From assembly GCA_965216155.1 (NCBI GenBank), contig CBDCFD010000007.1, forward strand, positions 558,001-622,000: 64,000 nucleotides of DNA. Reading direction: 5' to 3'. The DNA is from CATOSP01 sp965216155. Its GTDB lineage: Bacteria > Chloroflexota > Dehalococcoidia > Lucifugimonadales > UBA3495. Below, piece after piece: positions 7,880-16,763 of this stretch. The notes below the pieces were generated by a model. The model searched no databases, had not been told where the DNA came from, and saw nothing but the letters and a program-made list of their open reading frames with translations. The position numbers and the translations under genes are program-made. How positions within the stretch are numbered: position 1 is the first letter of the stretch; the number at the start of each line of letters is the position of its first letter.

Positions 7880-8908
7880 ATGAAACAGACTTCGCTCCTC
7901 GCTGTTCTGATTCTGATCGGCTTGGTTTTCACAGCCTCGTTTCTCCTGGCAGTCGTCTGTGACGCATCCACCCCCAACCCCGAGGTCCATACGGCGGCAG
8001 TAACCAAAGCCCCTGCCACGCCAACCCTGGAGCCCACCAACACGCCGAGCAAGCCGCCCTACGACGACCCATATGGGCTGCGTCTACTAGGGGGCGGAGA
8101 CCATATAGGCGAGTTTGGAGGGTTCCTCAACAAAGGCAGCGAGAAACACGTCTATATCACCCGCGGAAACTTCGACCCCGCGCTTCACCAGGGCGCCAGA
8201 GACAGATTCGACGAGATTTACCGCCGAGACCCAAGCCAGAAAATAGTCATCCATGAGGCCAAATACACATGGGGCCAGCTTCAAGAGTGGAAACAAACGA
8301 TAGGCAATGTAATGCACAAGCACGACAGGACCGGCATCTACAGTTGGGGCATCAGCCACCGCTTCCGGCAGGTACACCTTAACGCCTCACCAATGCGAGG
8401 CAACCGTGAACGGATAGAAGCAATGCTGGCAACTACAGACGTTCCACGAGACACTGTCCGCGTCAACATAGGATGCGGCGACTATATCCCTCCCGATCAT
8501 ACAACGGAGAACATTCCTCCCGGCTTCAGCGACATCTTCGCCTACTCGGTCGAAGCGCCGGCCCAGGTCCAACACGGCAAGACCGTGGACCTGAAACTTA
8601 TCATCCAAAACCTTACACCCACACCGGCACACATCTACGGAGGCACCAACAGCGTCGACTTCGCTATAACCAACAAGGCCGGCGAGAACCTATGGTACTG
8701 GCAATGCGGAAAGGTCAACCAGATGGACCTCCGCAGCCAAAACGTCTCGCCGTCCGAACCGCTGGAATTCACCGGGCACTGGGAACAGATCGACACCAAA
8801 GGGTATCCAGTCCCGCCCGGCGTCTATCTGATCAAAGGAGTCCTCGATATGGAATACCCGGAGAAACTAGTAACAGCCCCAATCTCAATCGAGATACTGC
8901 CCCCATGA
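7880..8908 (+). CDS. Secreted protein with C-terminal BsuPI-type domain
   Basis: Residues 1-27 form a signal sequence (MKQTSLLAVLILIGLVF then a Cys at 27 in LAVVCD; the lipobox is atypical because Val precedes Cys). A Thr/Pro-rich linker follows to about 60, then an alpha/beta domain (about 65-205). Residues about 225-340 (VDLKLIIQNLTPTPAHIYGG... PPGVYLIKGVLDM) match the pattern of BsuPI, the intracellular proteinase inhibitor domain (PF12690), which in exported proteins occurs as an Ig-like fold of unknown target. The gene overlaps the next start by four bases. It is likely an envelope protein; substrate or partner unknown. Confidence 0.65.
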   Translation: MKQTSLLAVLILIGLVFTASFLLAVVCDASTPNPEVHTAAVTKAPATPTLEPTNTPSKPPYDDPYGLRLLGGGDHIGEFGGFLNKGSEKHVYITRGNFDPALHQGARDRFDEIYRRDPSQKIVIHEAKYTWGQLQEWKQTIGNVMHKHDRTGIYSWGISHRFRQVHLNASPMRGNRERIEAMLATTDVPRDTVRVNIGCGDYIPPDHTTENIPPGFSDIFAYSVEAPAQVQHGKTVDLKLIIQNLTPTPAHIYGGTNSVDFAITNKAGENLWYWQCGKVNQMDLRSQNVSPSEPLEFTGHWEQIDTKGYPVPPGVYLIKGVLDMEYPEKLVTAPISIEILPP

Positions 8909-9015
8909 TCAAGGTCAGAGTCATACTCAGCCTCTCCCTCGTCATCAACGGCGCTATTGTGTTCATCTTCGTCCCTGTAATCGGCAGAGTTAAATTGGAC
9001 CACGTGGGCGGATAA
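8905..9015 (+). pseudogene. Start of a membrane protein, truncated by IS21
   Basis: ATG 8905 overlaps the stop of the BsuPI gene and begins MIKVRVILSLSLVINGAI, a hydrophobic segment. The IS21 left end (TGTAATCGGCAGAG) starts at 8976, so the last 13 codons up to TAA 9013-9015 come from the element. The original gene was probably longer and in an operon with the BsuPI gene. Confidence 0.5.
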
Positions 9016-10265
9016 ATCGCTGACGATTGGCGGTTGAATTCCGTACGGCCTTCCGCCATCCATAGGGTCATTTTCGACCCCATGGAAGGTGCCAAGGATG
9101 TACCAAGTGGAATCGTATCTGCGGGTCTGCCGGGCGGTGATGGTGGAAGGCATGAGCATCCGGGAGGCTTCCCGGGTGTTCGGGTTGCACCGGGACACGG
9201 TGCGCAAGATGCTGGCCTACTCGGTCCCTCCGGGCTACCGGAGACAGACCAAGCCCCGGCGCCCCAAGCCGGAGCCCTTCACCGGCGTCATCGACCGGAT
9301 CCTTGAAGAGGACCTCAGGCTTCCCAGGAAGCAACGCCACACGGCCAAACGCATCTTCGAGAGGCTCAGGGACGAGTACGGATTCGATGGTGTATCCACC
9401 ATCGTCAAGGATTACGTGCGGGAAAATCGCCGCCAGACCAGGGAGATGTTCGTGCCGCTGTCCCATCCGCCGGGCCACGCCCAGTGCGACTTCGGCGAGG
9501 CCCTGGCGGTCATCGGCGGCGTGGAGCAGAAGGCCCACTGCTTCGTCCTGGACCTGCCCCACAGCGAGGGCTACTTCGTCAATGCCTATCCGGGGGAGAC
9601 CACCGAGGCCTTCCTGGGCGGAGTGCCCCGGAGCATCCTCTGCGACAATACCAGGCTGGCGGTGGCGAAGATACTGGAGGGCGGGCGCCGCCAGCGCACC
9701 CGCGGCTTCACCGAGCTTCAGTCCCACTACCTGTTCAAGGAACGGTTCGGGCGTCCCGGCAAGGGCAATGACAAGGGTAAAGTGGAGGGCTTGGTGGGAT
9801 ACGTGCGGCGCAACTCCCTGGTGCCCATTCCGTCCTTCGAGAGCTTCGATGCCCTGAATGCCTGCCTGGAGCGGCTCTGCCTGGACCGGATGGATGCCAG
9901 GCTCAGGGGCCACACTGAGACCATCGGCCAGCGGATGGAGCGGGACCTGGAGGCCCTCCTGCCGTTGCCGGACACGCCCTACGACGCCTGCGACCAGCAG
10001 ACCGGTCGGATCGTTCACTGTCCCCGGTGCGCTACCGCACCAACGACTACCCGGCGCCGGTGGCCTACGGACACCGGGAGGTGGTGGTGTGGGGCTACGT
10101 GGACCAGGTGGTCATCAGCTGCGGCGCCGAGGTCATCCCCCGACACCCTCGCTCTTACTAGAAGGACGATTTTGTCTTCGACCCCATCCACTACCTAGCG
10201 CTGTTGGAGCAGAAGACGGCGGCCCTGGACCAGGCCGCTCCGTTGCAAGGGTGGGAACTGCATGA
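8976..10265 (+). mobile_element. IS21-family element, copy 1 (left part only)
   Basis: The left terminal repeat begins TGTAATCGGCAGAGTTAAAT at 8976 and aligns with the left ends of the copies at 30072-32592 and 46868-50414. It carries an istA pseudogene and stops before istB at about 10265. A matching but degenerate right end lies at 11706-11758 in the correct orientation, with a cation transporter, a Uma2 fragment and a MITE in between, so the two ends may once have bounded the same element. Confidence 0.75.
9098..10265 (+). pseudogene. istA: IS21 transposase IstA, degenerate
   Basis: The frame encodes an N-terminal HTH region (REASRVFGLHRDTVRKMLAY), the DDE core start (PGHAQCDFGEA) and the C-terminal part of IstA, which makes the strand transfers for IS21. 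Compared with the other two copies it lacks ten residues after TTEAFL (a 30-base in-frame deletion at about 9614), shifts frame near 10018, has an in-frame TAG near 10161 and ends abruptly at about 10265 where homology is lost. The start at ATG 9098 (MYQVESYL) matches the other copies. It cannot be functional. Confidence 0.85.
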
Positions 10266-10528
10266 GGAGAGCCAAGGAGAGGGTAGGGGGCCATGCGAAA
10301 CCCCTCTCGGATTATCTGTTAAACGATTTCGGTAGATGTGGAACGGGCAGCAGGGTCCATTGGCTGGTTCTGCCACTTTCGCCTGGCCCGCAGCTATACT
10401 GTCATACGCCTAGACCCGTTAATCTGACCAGAAAAGGCAGTAGTGTAGACTCAGGCGCAACTTCGGCAACTCCTGGATGGCATTGCTTTTTCGGGGTCAG
10501 ACTCACACGGAGGAATGAGAAATCATCC

Positions 10529-11224
10529 TTGGCGCTTCAACCGGATGCCCTTCGCCGAACAGCTCTTATTCTGGTGTTGGCCGGTCTGCTATGGAACCTG
10601 GTAGAGGCAGGAGTTTCGTTTTGGGCAGGCGCTCAGGCTGGGAGTGTGGCCCTACTGGCTTTCGGATTGGACAGCATCGTCGAGCTTCTCGCTGGCGGGG
10701 TCCTGGTGTGGCGATTGACTGGAGAGCGGGAGGGAGTGGAGGAAGAGTCCGCCGAGAGGAGGGCACGAAAACTGCTGGGGCTCAGCTTCTTCTTGCTCGC
10801 CGCATACATTGCCATTCATTCCGGGGCTAACCTGCTGGGTTGGTTGCCTGAGCCGCAGCCGAGCCTTGTAGGTGTTGTGATCGTGGTTGCGAGCGCTGTT
10901 GTGATGAGCGCCCTCTACGTGGGCAAGATGCGCATCGCCACCCGGATGCAGTCCCGGTCGTTGAGGGCGGAGGCCATCGAAAGCCTGTTCTGCGACCTTC
11001 AAGACCTGACCATCCTGGTAGGCCTGGGGCTCAACGCGTTACTTTCCTGGTGGTGGGCCGACCCGGTGTCAGCCCTGGTCTTGGTCCCCTTTCTGATCAA
11101 GGAGGGCAGGGAGAACTTCTCAGATGATGAGGAAGAACATGAAGACCATGAACGCCAAGTCTGCTTTTGCCACAATTGTTTCTACGGCCTGAGGACCTGT
11201 CGGGCGACATGCTGCGAAGCGTAG
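10529..11224 (+). CDS. Cation transporter (CDF/cation efflux-like) with Cys-rich tail
   Basis: The protein has about five membrane helices; the second includes FGLDSIVELLAGGVLVWRL, the helix that carries the Asp/Glu metal ligands in cation diffusion facilitators, which export divalent metals against protons. The C-terminal tail is acidic and His-rich (SDDEEEHEDHE) and then cysteine-rich (CFCHNC...CRATCC), a likely metal-binding tail. The start is uncertain: the frame is open to 10262 inside the IS21 remnant; TTG 10529 follows GGAGGAATGAG by about 15 bases and gives a natural N-terminus (LALQPDALRRTALIL). The length (about 230 residues) is a little short for the family. It may have been brought in with the IS21 ends around it. 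Confidence 0.7.
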   Translation: MALQPDALRRTALILVLAGLLWNLVEAGVSFWAGAQAGSVALLAFGLDSIVELLAGGVLVWRLTGEREGVEEESAERRARKLLGLSFFLLAAYIAIHSGANLLGWLPEPQPSLVGVVIVVASAVVMSALYVGKMRIATRMQSRSLRAEAIESLFCDLQDLTILVGLGLNALLSWWWADPVSALVLVPFLIKEGRENFSDDEEEHEDHERQVCFCHNCFYGLRTCRATCCEA

Positions 11225-11234
11225 ACATGTATAT

Positions 11235-11462
11235 ATGAGGTACTTAACCCGGGATCCGGGCACCCCCGCCGCGGAACGGATGGCCCCCGACCTGCTCATA
11301 GCCTTCGATGCCGGCCCGGAGGCATACAATGACAACAACGCCTACATAATCTCCGTGCAGGGGAAGCCGCCCGACTTCGTCATGGAGATGGCATCCCGGA
11401 GCACCGGCAGGCAGGACGTCGAGGAAAAGAGGACAGCCTATGCCGCCCTGGCTATCCCCTAA
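11235..11462 (+). pseudogene. Uma2-family endonuclease fragment, cut by MITE
   Basis: The reading frame contains ERMAPDLLIAFDAGPEA, then GKPPDFVMEMASRSTGRQDV and EKRTAYAALAIP, the conserved central core of Uma2-family (DUF820) PDDEXK-like proteins, including the D...E-x-x residues expected for a nuclease. After the last residues it runs straight into the MITE at 11459, whose CTAAAC supplies the stop. The N-terminus is also missing (the ATG at 11235 is within the core), and no C-terminal part is found beyond the MITE. It is a fragment. Confidence 0.7.
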
Positions 11463-11609
11463 ACTAATACCAAGGTGAAATACGCATATGGAGGAAGTCA
11501 TCGGCGGCGACGGACCACCCTCCAGGTACAGGTGAAGAGCTTCACCTGTGGCGGCTGAGCCAATCTTCATCGCCCCGCAAATGTAGCTTCCACCTTGGCT
11601 TTGGTTTAG
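11459..11609. mobile_element. MITE copy 2 (151 bp)
   Basis: It begins CTAAACTAATACCAAGGTG and ends CACCTTGGCTTTGGTTTAG, inverted repeats of about 19 bases, and shares its core with the copy at 3031-3182 (for example GCCAATCTTCATCG near the right end). Its middle contains a near-perfect hairpin, ACAGGTGAAG and CTTCACCTGT separated by AG. It terminates the Uma2 fragment. No coding capacity for a transposase. Confidence 0.85.
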
Positions 11610-11705
11610 CATTCTACCCCTACACCAACACACGTCGGGAATACCAATTCCGGCTTGCTATTGACAATAAGACAGCGAGGTTATCTCCGTTGACCAACTA
11701 ACCCA

Positions 11706-11758
11706 AGTGGTGCACTCTGGCGCCGCCCCGGTCGTCTAACATGTCTCCGCCATTGACA
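11706..11758. repeat. Solo, degenerate IS21 right end
   Basis: The stretch ending TGTCTCCGCCATTGACA at 11758 matches the outer part of the right ends of the IS21 copies (CCGCCATTGACA, preceded by GTGG-TACA-like and CCGCC repeats), in plus orientation. It pairs in orientation with the left end at 8976. The flanking 11610-11705 and 11759-11956 hold no convincing gene. Confidence 0.5.
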
Positions 11759-11956
11759 CGTGCCTGAGGTGCGGCGAGCGGCATCCAGTTAGAGCAGGCG
11801 CCCGGGTACTCCCCGGAGCCTTACACGGATGAGGGGGGCTTGTGCTACCCGAAACAGAAGGAGTCGACGAACTTGAACCGCGCTGACCGGGGCAGTTGCC
11901 CGAGAAAGGAGTATGGGTGACGCAAATCCAGGAAAGGAATCGGGCTTTCCCCGGTC

Positions 11957-13261
11957 CTAACCGGCTTGGTCGGGCCGCCGGTCACTCCCGACGCGCGTCG
12001 TAGCGGCGGCTACGCCGGCCGTGTCGTAGTACGCTTCTACCGGCCGCCACACTAACGGCGTCAACAAGACCACCGGCAGCATCAAAAGCAGGCCCACGCC
12101 GGCGTTAATGCCTATGGCCAATGAGATGCTGAATGCCCGGGCTATGACCCCGATTTCCACCCCTCCGATCAAGTGGCCCAGGCCGTTGACCAACCCCTGG
12201 GACCCCATTATCCGCCCTCGCATTTCGGCCGGTGACGAAAGCAGCAGGATGGTGCTCTGCATGGTGCTGAATCCTGACTGACCAACACCGGCGCTGAAGA
12301 GCAACAAGAAGGAAATCAGGAACCAGGGCGACCAGGCCACCGCGGCCACTCCCACGGCCACAATCATGGCGCCTATCACGAAGTACCGCCCGTGAAACGT
12401 GTAGTTCCGGCGCGTGGCAATGATTATCGCCCCCATGAGCGTACCAACACCTTCCGCCGAGCCTATCACGCCCCCCAGCGCGGGCCCCACTTTCAATACG
12501 TCGGTGGCGATGACCGGTATGAAGTATTGCAGTGGCAGCACCATGCCGTTCATCACTAACGATATGGAAAGCACCCCCAGCACAAACTTATTTGAGAAAG
12601 AATGGCCGATGCCTGACTTGATTCCCTGCGAGAACACCCTGTCCCTGCCCACCACCGACGCCGCTTTCGGCAGCCGCATCTTGAACATCAGGCAGGCCGC
12701 GATCAGGTCCAGGGTCACCAGGACCACAAAAGCCCCGGTGTACCCATAGAAGGCAATCAACAGCCCGCCAGCTAATGGGCCCATGATCTTGCCTCCGTTG
12801 TTGGTGATGGTCTCCAGGGACATAGCATGGGCGATTCGGGCTTCCCCGGCCAGGTCGAAAAGCGCCGCCCGCCGGGTGGGGTCATCCAGGACCTTGGCCG
12901 TGCCCTGCAATAGTATGGCAAGGAAAACATACCAGGGATGAATGAGTCCCAGAATCAAGAGAGTCAGCAGTCCCAATGCGACAAGCAAATAGAAGGTGTG
13001 GATACAGGTCAGAATGCGCCACCGGTCCAGCCGGTCGGCCAGCATTCCCGCCACCAACGACAAAGGCGGGCGCGGGCCATTCAGGAAAACGGAAATTAGT
13101 CCGACTTGAAAGGCCGAGTCGGTCAGCTCGTAAATGAGGTATCCCAGCACCAGGAGTTCCATGCGGCGCGAGATTTCGTGGACCCACCGAGCCGCCCACA
13201 TCAGGCGGAAGTCGGGGTTTTGCAGGATCACCAGGACAGGAATGTTGGAAAGTGGAGGCAA
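11957..13261 (-). CDS. MFS transporter
   Basis: A 434-residue protein with about twelve hydrophobic segments, a typical loop 2-3 motif (GMLADRLDRWRIL, about residues 70-82) and a second-half motif SSPAEMRGRIMG, as in MFS exporters of the MFS_3/enterobactin-exporter type. The substrate cannot be told. The start is a TTG ending at 13261 (reads LPPLSNIPVLVILQNPDFR); the mature pattern usually begins a few residues before NPDFRLMW, so a later start is possible. It is monocistronic and convergent with nothing; a 20-base perfect palindrome lies upstream at 13437. A related MFS gene lies at 58876-60216. Confidence 0.85.
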   Translation of the reverse strand: MPPLSNIPVLVILQNPDFRLMWAARWVHEISRRMELLVLGYLIYELTDSAFQVGLISVFLNGPRPPLSLVAGMLADRLDRWRILTCIHTFYLLVALGLLTLLILGLIHPWYVFLAILLQGTAKVLDDPTRRAALFDLAGEARIAHAMSLETITNNGGKIMGPLAGGLLIAFYGYTGAFVVLVTLDLIAACLMFKMRLPKAASVVGRDRVFSQGIKSGIGHSFSNKFVLGVLSISLVMNGMVLPLQYFIPVIATDVLKVGPALGGVIGSAEGVGTLMGAIIIATRRNYTFHGRYFVIGAMIVAVGVAAVAWSPWFLISFLLLFSAGVGQSGFSTMQSTILLLSSPAEMRGRIMGSQGLVNGLGHLIGGVEIGVIARAFSISLAIGINAGVGLLLMLPVVLLTPLVWRPVEAYYDTAGVAAATTRVGSDRRPDQAG

Positions 13262-13436
13262 AGGGTTTTCCCTCGTTGAATACCGTCCAACGCCACCAAC
13301 TACGGGTACTATTCCCGCCGTGCCTGCCGTGCCGGGGCGCCCACTTCAGCAGCCTGGTTCAGGTCGCCAACATACGCCGCAAGGCTGCGGGAAGTCAACA
13401 GAGGAAGCGGCCAACCCGGAGACCACCGGGGGCACA

Positions 13437-13456
13437 TTGGGGGCTTAAGCCCCCAA
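13437..13456. repeat. Perfect 20-bp palindrome
   Basis: TTGGGGGCTTAAGCCCCCAA is a perfect palindrome lying between the divergent MFS gene and the glyoxalase pseudogene. It could be a bidirectional terminator stem or an operator; no T-run follows. The remaining bases of 13262-13554 hold no gene. Confidence 0.6.
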
Positions 13457-13554
13457 TCGCAGTTTGGCGGGCATCAGCGGCGCAATTTGCGCCAGGTGGA
13501 GGTTTGGCGGGATAATTGGCCCATCCTTAAAAGGGTCAACCAGGAGGTGTTGCT

Positions 13555-14030
13555 TTGTCCAAGATAAACATGATCCACCACATCAACATCCAGATTACCG
13601 ACCGGGAACGGACCTAGGAGTGGTACGAGCGCGTGCTGGGAGCCGAGTTTCTCGACCGTGGACCGGCTTTGAACCGCCGTCAACTCCAGTTGCGGTTGGG
13701 GACAGGAGAAATCCACACCTCCGACACCAACGACCCCATCAAGGCGCCGCGGGTCCACTTCGCCATCGAAGTTGAGGACTTCGACGCCATGCTAGCCCAC
13801 CTGGACACCCAGGGAGTTCCCTACACCAGGACGGGTGGCGGCGCTTTCACCGGTACGGGCGGCGAGGGCCCCCGCCAGGGAACAAGGGAAGAACCGGGGA
13901 GCGTTACACTTACATCAGTGATCCCGACGACAACCTCATCGAGTTGGTGTACCACCCCAAGGGCCTGGAAAGCTCTTCGGGAGAGGCCATAGAGCTGACC
14001 CGCGACGCCAATAACGTCCGCTGGACTTAG
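13555..14030 (+). pseudogene. VOC/glyoxalase-family gene with amber codon and frameshift
   Basis: From a TTG start at 13555 (CAGGAGG upstream) the frame reads MSKINMIHHINIQITDRERT, then TAG, then EWYERVLGAEFLDR, a classic first beta-alpha module of vicinal-oxygen-chelate enzymes. The second module (VHFAIEVEDFDAMLAHLD, GVPYTR) follows, then the frame shifts near 13890 and resumes as RYTYISDPDDNLIELVYHP, which contains the last metal-ligand Glu of the fold. Without the two lesions it would be about 157 residues. The enzyme's substrate is unknown. The lesions are a nonsense codon at 13606-13608 and one indel. Confidence 0.75.
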
Positions 14031-14200
14031 ATCGAGGGGTTCGTTGAAGCCGCCTACGCCGATGAGCAGGTGTCCTTTGGTTAGCACTGGCGAATAATCT
14101 GGCTCAGGTAATTCGAAAGCCCGGCAGGTAGCCGATTCCTTGGACTGATCGGCAAGCTTTACGCCAGCAACTCAGAAATACCGCCTAAGGAGTACGCGTC

Positions 14201-15298
14201 ATGGCAAACAAGATACGCCTGGGGTTCGTGGGTGCGAACGTAAACGCGACCTGGGCCGCTCAGTCGCACTACCCGGCGATACTGGCCAGTCCGGACGTCG
14301 AGTTCACCGCAGTTTGCACCACCCGGCCCGAGAGCGCGGAAGAGGCTCGGCAAGCCTTTGGAGCGAAGCTCGCCTTCCATGATTTCCGGGCAATGGCAGT
14401 GTCGCCGGAGATCGACGCGGTGGCTGTGGTTGTGCGGGTTCCATCGCACTATGAGCCAACGAAGGCCGCCATCGAAGCTGGCAAGCACGTCTTCACCGAG
14501 TGGCCTTTGGGACAGAATACCGCCGAAGCCGAGGAACTCGCAACTCTGGCCCGGGACAAGGGTGTGCAAACCGCAGTAGGTCTGCAATCGCGAGTTAGTC
14601 CCGCGTTGCTGTATGTCAAGGAACAAATCGAGGCCGGCTATGTGGGCGAGGTGCTCTCGTGTCACGTGACCACCATGCGCGATGGCGCGTTGGAACGCCC
14701 TTCCAGCGGCACCTGGCAGCGCGATGCCAGCCTGGGCGCAAACACCCTGACCATCGCCAACGGACACGTCATTGACGCCCTTCGCTTCGTGGCTGGCAAC
14801 TTCACCCGGGTGGCGTGCATGGTCAGCACCCAAGCAAAGCAATGGTATGAGACCGATACCCAGCAGTTTGTGGAGGTCACATCCCCGGACAACGTGCGAG
14901 TCAGCGGACAGTTGGAGAGCGGCGCGGCAGCGTCGGTCCATGTCGGAGCTGTCCCGTGGGCCGGGAGCGGCTTTCGAATGGAGATCTACGGGCGGGAAGG
15001 CACGCTGGTCACCACCGGGAGCGTCTCGTCGCAGCGCGGTGAGATGCTGCGGGTGCGCGGCGCGCGGAGAAGCCGTGAGTTGCAGGACCTGGATATACCT
15101 GAGCGTTTCGTTTATGTGCCGTCCGACTTCCCCCGCGGCGATCCCTTCAACGTCGGGCAGTTGTATACCCTGTTCGCCGAGGCGGTACGGACCGGACAGA
15201 ACCGCCTGCCGACGTTCGATGTAGCAGTTGACCTGCATCGTTTCATCGATACCATCAATCAGGCGTCGGACAAGGGCCGGGAGTTGCCGGTTGCCTGA
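14201..15298 (+). CDS. Gfo/Idh/MocA-family oxidoreductase
   Basis: A 365-residue NAD(P)-dependent dehydrogenase. Residues 1-125 form the Rossmann domain, with the dinucleotide loop GFVGANVNATWA near 8-19 and the helix-strand step GKHVFTEWPLG near 92-102, where most members have EKP (here EWP). The C-terminal domain (about 130-330) has the usual sheet that covers the active site, and GHVIDALRFV (about 189-198) holds the conserved Asp/His region. The substrate (sugar, polyol or other) cannot be told. The ATG 14201 has AAGGAG twelve bases upstream. It is followed after 59 bases by a broken FAD oxidase on the same strand, with which it was probably co-transcribed. Confidence 0.85.
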   Translation: MANKIRLGFVGANVNATWAAQSHYPAILASPDVEFTAVCTTRPESAEEARQAFGAKLAFHDFRAMAVSPEIDAVAVVVRVPSHYEPTKAAIEAGKHVFTEWPLGQNTAEAEELATLARDKGVQTAVGLQSRVSPALLYVKEQIEAGYVGEVLSCHVTTMRDGALERPSSGTWQRDASLGANTLTIANGHVIDALRFVAGNFTRVACMVSTQAKQWYETDTQQFVEVTSPDNVRVSGQLESGAAASVHVGAVPWAGSGFRMEIYGREGTLVTTGSVSSQRGEMLRVRGARRSRELQDLDIPERFVYVPSDFPRGDPFNVGQLYTLFAEAVRTGQNRLPTFDVAVDLHRFIDTINQASDKGRELPVA

Positions 15299-15357
15299 GG
15301 CGGACCGGTGAACTGGACTAGAAGCTGATCTGACAGCCCAAAAAGGAGACGCAACTG

Positions 15358-16560
15358 GTGGTCATTCTCGAGAAACCTCTAAACGTAGGCGTAATTGGCG
15401 CCGGCATCCTGGGCGCCGCAATCAGCTGGCGTCTGGCCCAGCGCGGCGTCCAAGTGATCGTCATCGACAAGGGCCAGCCTGGGCACGGCGCGTCGAGCCA
15501 CAGCTTCGCCTGGATCAACGCCGGGGCGAAAGAACCCATCGGCTATCATGACCTGAACCGCCGTTCCTTGGAGATGTGGCCCCGTTTTGCTGCCGACATC
15601 GGAGAGCATAGAGATCCGGACAGCGTCGGCCTCCGCTGGGGCGGCAAGGTTTCCTGGGTATCCGACCCGGTGGCCGCCGAAGGGTTTGTGGCCCGGGTGC
15701 GGTAGCTCCAATCCTGGGGGTACCCGACCCGTCTGATCGACGCCGACGAGCTGAAGCGTCTGGAACCGGCGCTGGACGTTGGCCCGGTGGCCGCTGCAGA
15801 GTACAGTCCCAACGAAGGCCAGGTGGAGCCGCAAATGGTGGTTGATGCCTGCCTGCGGCGCCTTCAGGAAATGGGTCGTGAGATTTATGCCGGCACGGAA
15901 GTTCATGGATTTGAGCAGTATGATGATGGCCGGATATATAGCCTGGCAACCTCCTCGGGCCCCCGGGATGTGGATGCAGTGGTCATCGCCGCGGGCACCG
16001 GGACCACTCGCTTGGCGGCCCTGGCCGGCGTCAACGTGCCTCAGGCGGAAAGTCCCGGCGTCGTGATACGCACGAACCCGCTGCCGCGCTTGCTCTACAA
16101 CGTGCCGGTGGTGTACGTGCCGCCCCTGGGCGATGGCCGCCGGGAGATTCATTTGCGCCAGTGCGCCGACGGTCGCCTGATGATCGGCGAAGGTGACCAG
16201 GAGAGTCTGGCCGAAGACGACACCCAGGCCCATGCCGACGACCTGATAGCCCGGGCCCGCCACTATCTGCCGGGACTCACCGGTGCACAGGCCGTTCCGG
16301 TCCCGGTGGGCTGGCGTCCCATGCCATTGGACGGCTATCCGGTGATGGGGTTTGCGTCCGAGGCGCCCAACCTGTACGTGGCCCTTACCCACAGCGGCGT
16401 TACCCTGGCTCCGGCGTTGAGCCAGTTGGCCGCCCAGGAAATCTGCGACGGGATGTCGGCAGACGCGGTGCTGGGGCCCTATCGCCCGCAACGGTTTGCC
16501 GGTCTGACGCCCGAGGAAGTGGCGGCGGCCACCCACCCCCGCGCGGATAAAATCCGCTAA
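15358..16560 (+). pseudogene. DAO-type FAD oxidoreductase with one amber codon
   Basis: The first part (GTG 15358) has the FAD-binding loop NVGVIGAGILGAAISW and the following Asp (VIVIDKG), as in D-amino-acid oxidase and sarcosine/glycine oxidase-like enzymes. A TAG at 15703-15705 interrupts the frame after FVARVR, and the same frame continues as LQSWGYPTRLIDADELKRLE to TAA 16558-16560. The C-terminal part carries VVIAAGTGTTRL and the closing WRPMPLDGYPVMGF region. A CAG-to-TAG change is the simplest cause. Otherwise the gene is full length (about 400 residues). Unless read through, the product lacks catalytic parts. Confidence 0.8.
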
Positions 16561-16668
16561 CCTACAAAGCACCCGACCCCCACCACATTAGATGATCCCA
16601 ACGTGGTGATCCTGGACTGCAACAACAGCGATGCCTGGCAGCTAGGCGACATCCCCGGCGCGAGATGG
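16561..16668 (+). pseudogene. Rhodanese-domain fragment
   Basis: Immediately after the oxidase stop, the frame reads TLDDPNVVILDCNNSDAWQL then GDIPGARW, the first beta-alpha-beta segment of a rhodanese (sulfurtransferase) domain (VVILD...GDIPGA). It ends at the left boundary of an IS5-type element near 16670, and no C-terminal half is seen. It is a gene end or gene start cut off by the insertion. Confidence 0.55.
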
Positions 16669-16763
16669 TTATTAAGAAACTATCTCAAATTGGGGTTTCA
16701 GATAGTAGTTAACGGGTGAAGGTCGTCGCTAGGATTGTTCCCAAAGGCGGGTGGAGGTGAATC

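Noticed and set aside
9068..10018. Long minus-strand frame opposite istA copy 1, and the equivalent plus-strand frames opposite the other copies
   Set aside because: They are shadows of the transposase; they recur because the IS copies are similar, not because they code.
15703..15705. Genome-wide reassignment of TAG or TGA
   Set aside because: Intact genes in the window end in TAG (RraA-like, LLM oxidoreductase, HpaI-like) and TGA (kinase, dehalogenase), and the premature stops include all three codons, so a simple code change does not explain them.
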